Source of the DNA: CAZUVQ01 sp964623915
Lineage (GTDB): Bacteria; Bacillota; Clostridia; UMGS1883; UMGS1540
NCBI GenBank assembly: GCA_964623915.1
Contig: CAZUVQ010000091.1
Location: 1 to 6,410, forward strand
Length of the DNA: 6,410 nt
Reading direction: 5' to 3'
Within the stretch, counting starts at the first letter, position 1. Each line of letters opens with the position of its first letter. The translations under genes and the position numbers were made by a program. Below are positions 5,389-6,410 of this stretch, piece by piece. Under the pieces are notes generated by a model. That model was not told where the DNA came from and made no database searches. It was given only the letters and a program-made list of their open reading frames with translations.

Positions 5389-5418
5389 ATATTACCATAT
5401 GTGTCGTTGTTTTGTCAA
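5389..5418 (-). promoter_or_regulatory. Sigma-A-type promoter of the gtr operon
   Basis: On the minus strand a perfect TTGACA (5413-5418) is followed after 18 bp by TAATAT (5389-5394), with TGG immediately before it (extended -10). The predicted start near 5382 leaves a leader of about 65 nt to the gtrC-like ATG. I see no equally convincing promoter in front of gtrB or gtrA, so the three genes are probably transcribed together from here. Confidence 0.7.
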
Positions 5419-5467
5419 CCATCATAATGCAATAGTAAAAAACGTTGCAGAAGTTTTTTTACATTAG

Positions 5468-5828
5468 AGTGTGTTTGCAAGTCCCCAATAGAATAACAAC
5501 CATAAAAAACATGCAACCAGATGCAGTTCATTGCAACTTGTCGCTGTCATGACCTTTATCCGTAATGAAAGCTTATCCCATAAGGCAAAAGGTTCCAGAA
5601 GCACCTGTGCGAATCAAATAACATTAATGTTATCGACCGCGTGAACCTTTGTCGCCAAACCGCCACGACTGCGCCTGGTTTCTTACTAATTAATCCCTTT
5701 CTTAAGTCATTGCCATGCTAATGCACTTTTACGCGGAACACTTGTGTTCAACCGATCAGATTACGCCATTTAGTATAATCCGGTTATCTTGTGACGGGCT
5801 GCCTCCATGTTATAACTTGCAACACCAC
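5468..5828 (-). pseudogene. Decayed IS5-family (orfA/orfB type) transposase relic
   Basis: Minus-strand fragments of an IS5-family transposase are recognisable in shifting frames. SPSQDNRIILNGVI followed by TGA (about 5773-5807) matches the orfA block DNR..LNGI.W. RSRGGLATKVHAVDN (about 5628-5672) matches the orfB block SRGG..TKIHA. DKGHDSDKLQ (about 5534-5563) matches ADKGYDSD. A hydrophobic end, ELHLVACFLWLLFY (about 5490-5531), resembles the family C-terminus. Several stops and frame changes break it, and long stretches between blocks are missing, leaving about 360 bp where the intact element would be well over 800. The outer ends look like inverted repeats: GTGTTTGCAAGT near 5473-5484 and ACTTGCAACAC near 5815-5825, differing by one base. 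It is unrelated to the intact IS at 367-1911 and cannot encode a working protein. Confidence 0.65.
5618..5633. repeat. 16-bp perfect palindrome inside the IS relic
   Basis: ATAACATTAATGTTAT reads the same on both strands. It falls in the relic just after the SRGG block, at a point where family sequence is otherwise lost. It may be a deletion scar or chance in AT-rich DNA. Confidence 0.35.
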
Positions 5829-5941
5829 CGTTATATTTGTTTTATGACAACCCGTTTTATGTTTCTTTACCACTTTGTTTTAAAAAACCAGATGCTACAA
5901 AGTTATTATACATCTCACGAGGTAGGATTTCAAGGTTTTTT
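5829..5941. other. Intergenic stretch with coding-like minus-strand frame and an AAAAAACC/GGTTTTTT repeat
   Basis: Between the IS relic and the stalk-protein stop, one minus-strand frame (5860-5940) reads NLEILPREMYNNFVASGF and then LKQSGKET before TAA 5857-5859. A further stop lies in the next 20 codons of the same frame. It looks protein-like, but there is no start or family match that I can name; it may be part of another decayed gene. The inverted repeat AAAAAACC (5882-5889) / GGTTTTTT (5934-5941) with inner GATG/CATC brackets most of it. This could weakly end transcription of the stalk-protein gene, but the arms are too far apart for a standard terminator. Confidence 0.3.
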
Positions 5942-6410
5942 CTATTGTATATTAATTATGACCGTTTGTGTTTCTTCATTCCAATCAACTGTTGCGTTCA
6001 AGGCTTCGCTGACGGCACGGACAGGTACAAGCGTCCTGTCAAGAATGATTTGAGGTGGTACGTCAAGCGTCATTCTTTTACCGTTCAGCTGCATTTGCGG
6101 ATTACCCATTTGCATCATGATGGATTTATCAGATGTTGCAGCAGTTACCGTGCTTGTTTCACCGTCCCAGTCAATCTCCGCGCCGAAGGTTTCAAATATG
6201 GCACGCATCGGAACGAGAACCCTGCCATTCTCAATAATCGGCGGAACATCAAACTTAAGTTTCTGCCCGTTTAGTTGTACCCTCGCGATCGGTACGAAGC
6301 TCAGTTGCTTATCTAAAGCGTATCTTTGAGCTTGGGAACCAGAAAACGCATACATTGTGGACAGGTTATCGTTTTCATAAAATGTTGGTCCCAATGGGGC
6401 ATGCGGGTGA
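5942..6410 (-). CDS. Stalk (copper amine oxidase N-like) domain protein, C-terminal part
   Basis: The frame is open to the right edge; the visible 155 codons are the C-terminus, ending at TAG 5942-5944. A TTG at 6392-6394 is in frame but has no clear binding site, and the frame continues upstream, so the start lies outside. Two tandem units of the copper-amine-oxidase-N 'stalk' fold are clear. Unit 1 is VQLNGQKLKFDVPPIIENGR then VLVPMRAIFETFGAEIDWD (about 6150-6285). Unit 2 is MQLNGKRMTLDVPPQIILDR then TLVPVRAVSEALNATVDWN (about 5965-6090). The repeated pattern LNG...DVPP......LVP.RA..E...A.. DW marks the family. Such domains are common at the ends of secreted or cell-wall proteins of clostridia and bacilli, where they act as structural or attachment modules; despite the name, no catalysis is implied. 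The upstream part (FYENDNLSTMYAFSGSQAQR) is not recognised. Confidence 0.85.
   Translation of the reverse strand, partial: HPHAPLGPTFYENDNLSTMYAFSGSQAQRYALDKQLSFVPIARVQLNGQKLKFDVPPIIENGRVLVPMRAIFETFGAEIDWDGETSTVTAATSDKSIMMQMGNPQMQLNGKRMTLDVPPQIILDRTLVPVRAVSEALNATVDWNEETQTVIINIQ

Noticed and set aside
5442..5466. AAAAAAC / GTTTTTT hairpin as a terminator
   Set aside because: The stem is almost wholly A-T with a 9-nt loop and no gene ends just upstream on the + strand; it is likely a by-product of AT-rich sequence.
5715..6329. Several overlapping plus-strand frames opposite the stalk-domain gene and IS relic
   Set aside because: They are antisense to a clear two-repeat stalk domain and to transposase blocks; composition and lack of start signals mark them as shadows.
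1..6410. CRISPR array, tRNA, rRNA or riboswitch
   Set aside because: No regularly spaced direct repeats, cloverleaf-like sequence or recognisable aptamer was seen on either strand.

Overview
The window is AT-rich DNA with TTG/GTG starts, poly-purine ribosome binding sites and proteins typical of low-GC Gram-positive bacteria. These include a copper-amine-oxidase-N 'stalk' domain protein and a membrane glucosyltransferase of GtrII type. A clostridial (Firmicutes) chromosome is the best guess, but no RNA gene is present to fix the taxon. It is an accessory region: one intact three-gene surface-glycosylation cassette surrounded by an insertion sequence, a decayed second insertion sequence and at least two broken genes.

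Left part (1-2040). A short unidentified open frame ends on the + strand at 138. It overlaps, stop against stop, the end of a minus-strand hypothetical gene. That gene is cut in two by a ~1.54 kb IS5/IS1182-type insertion sequence (about 367-1911), flanked by an 11-bp direct repeat. Removing the element and one repeat copy restores a continuous frame of about 100 codons. The transposase is split into two frames that join by a -1 shift at a run of seven A, so it is either a single-base loss or a programmed frameshift.

Centre (2039-5420). All genes are on the minus strand, so transcription runs from 5380 down to 2040: a polytopic GtrII-like glycosyltransferase (gtrC-like), a GtrB/DPM1-like polyprenyl-phosphate glycosyltransferase, and a GtrA-family membrane protein. 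Known Gtr systems work as follows. GtrB loads a sugar onto undecaprenyl phosphate at the cytoplasmic face. GtrA is thought to flip the lipid-linked sugar. The third enzyme transfers it outside the cell to a surface polymer or protein. A strong promoter (TTGACA, 18 bp, extended TAATAT) sits before the first gene. Between the first and second genes lies a strong hairpin and the frameshifted remnant of a GGDEF (diguanylate cyclase-like) domain.

Right part (5420-6410). A heavily deleted IS5-family orfA/orfB transposase relic lies on the minus strand with recognisable ends at about 5468-5486 and 5813-5828. Next comes about 110 bp with coding-like but broken minus-strand frames. Last is the C-terminal end of a minus-strand stalk-domain protein that continues past the right edge.

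I found no CRISPR array, tRNA, rRNA or clearly novel defence system. The most worthwhile signals are the IS-interrupted gene, the A7 frameshift in its transposase, the GGDEF remnant inside the gtr operon, and the hairpins scattered along the cassette.
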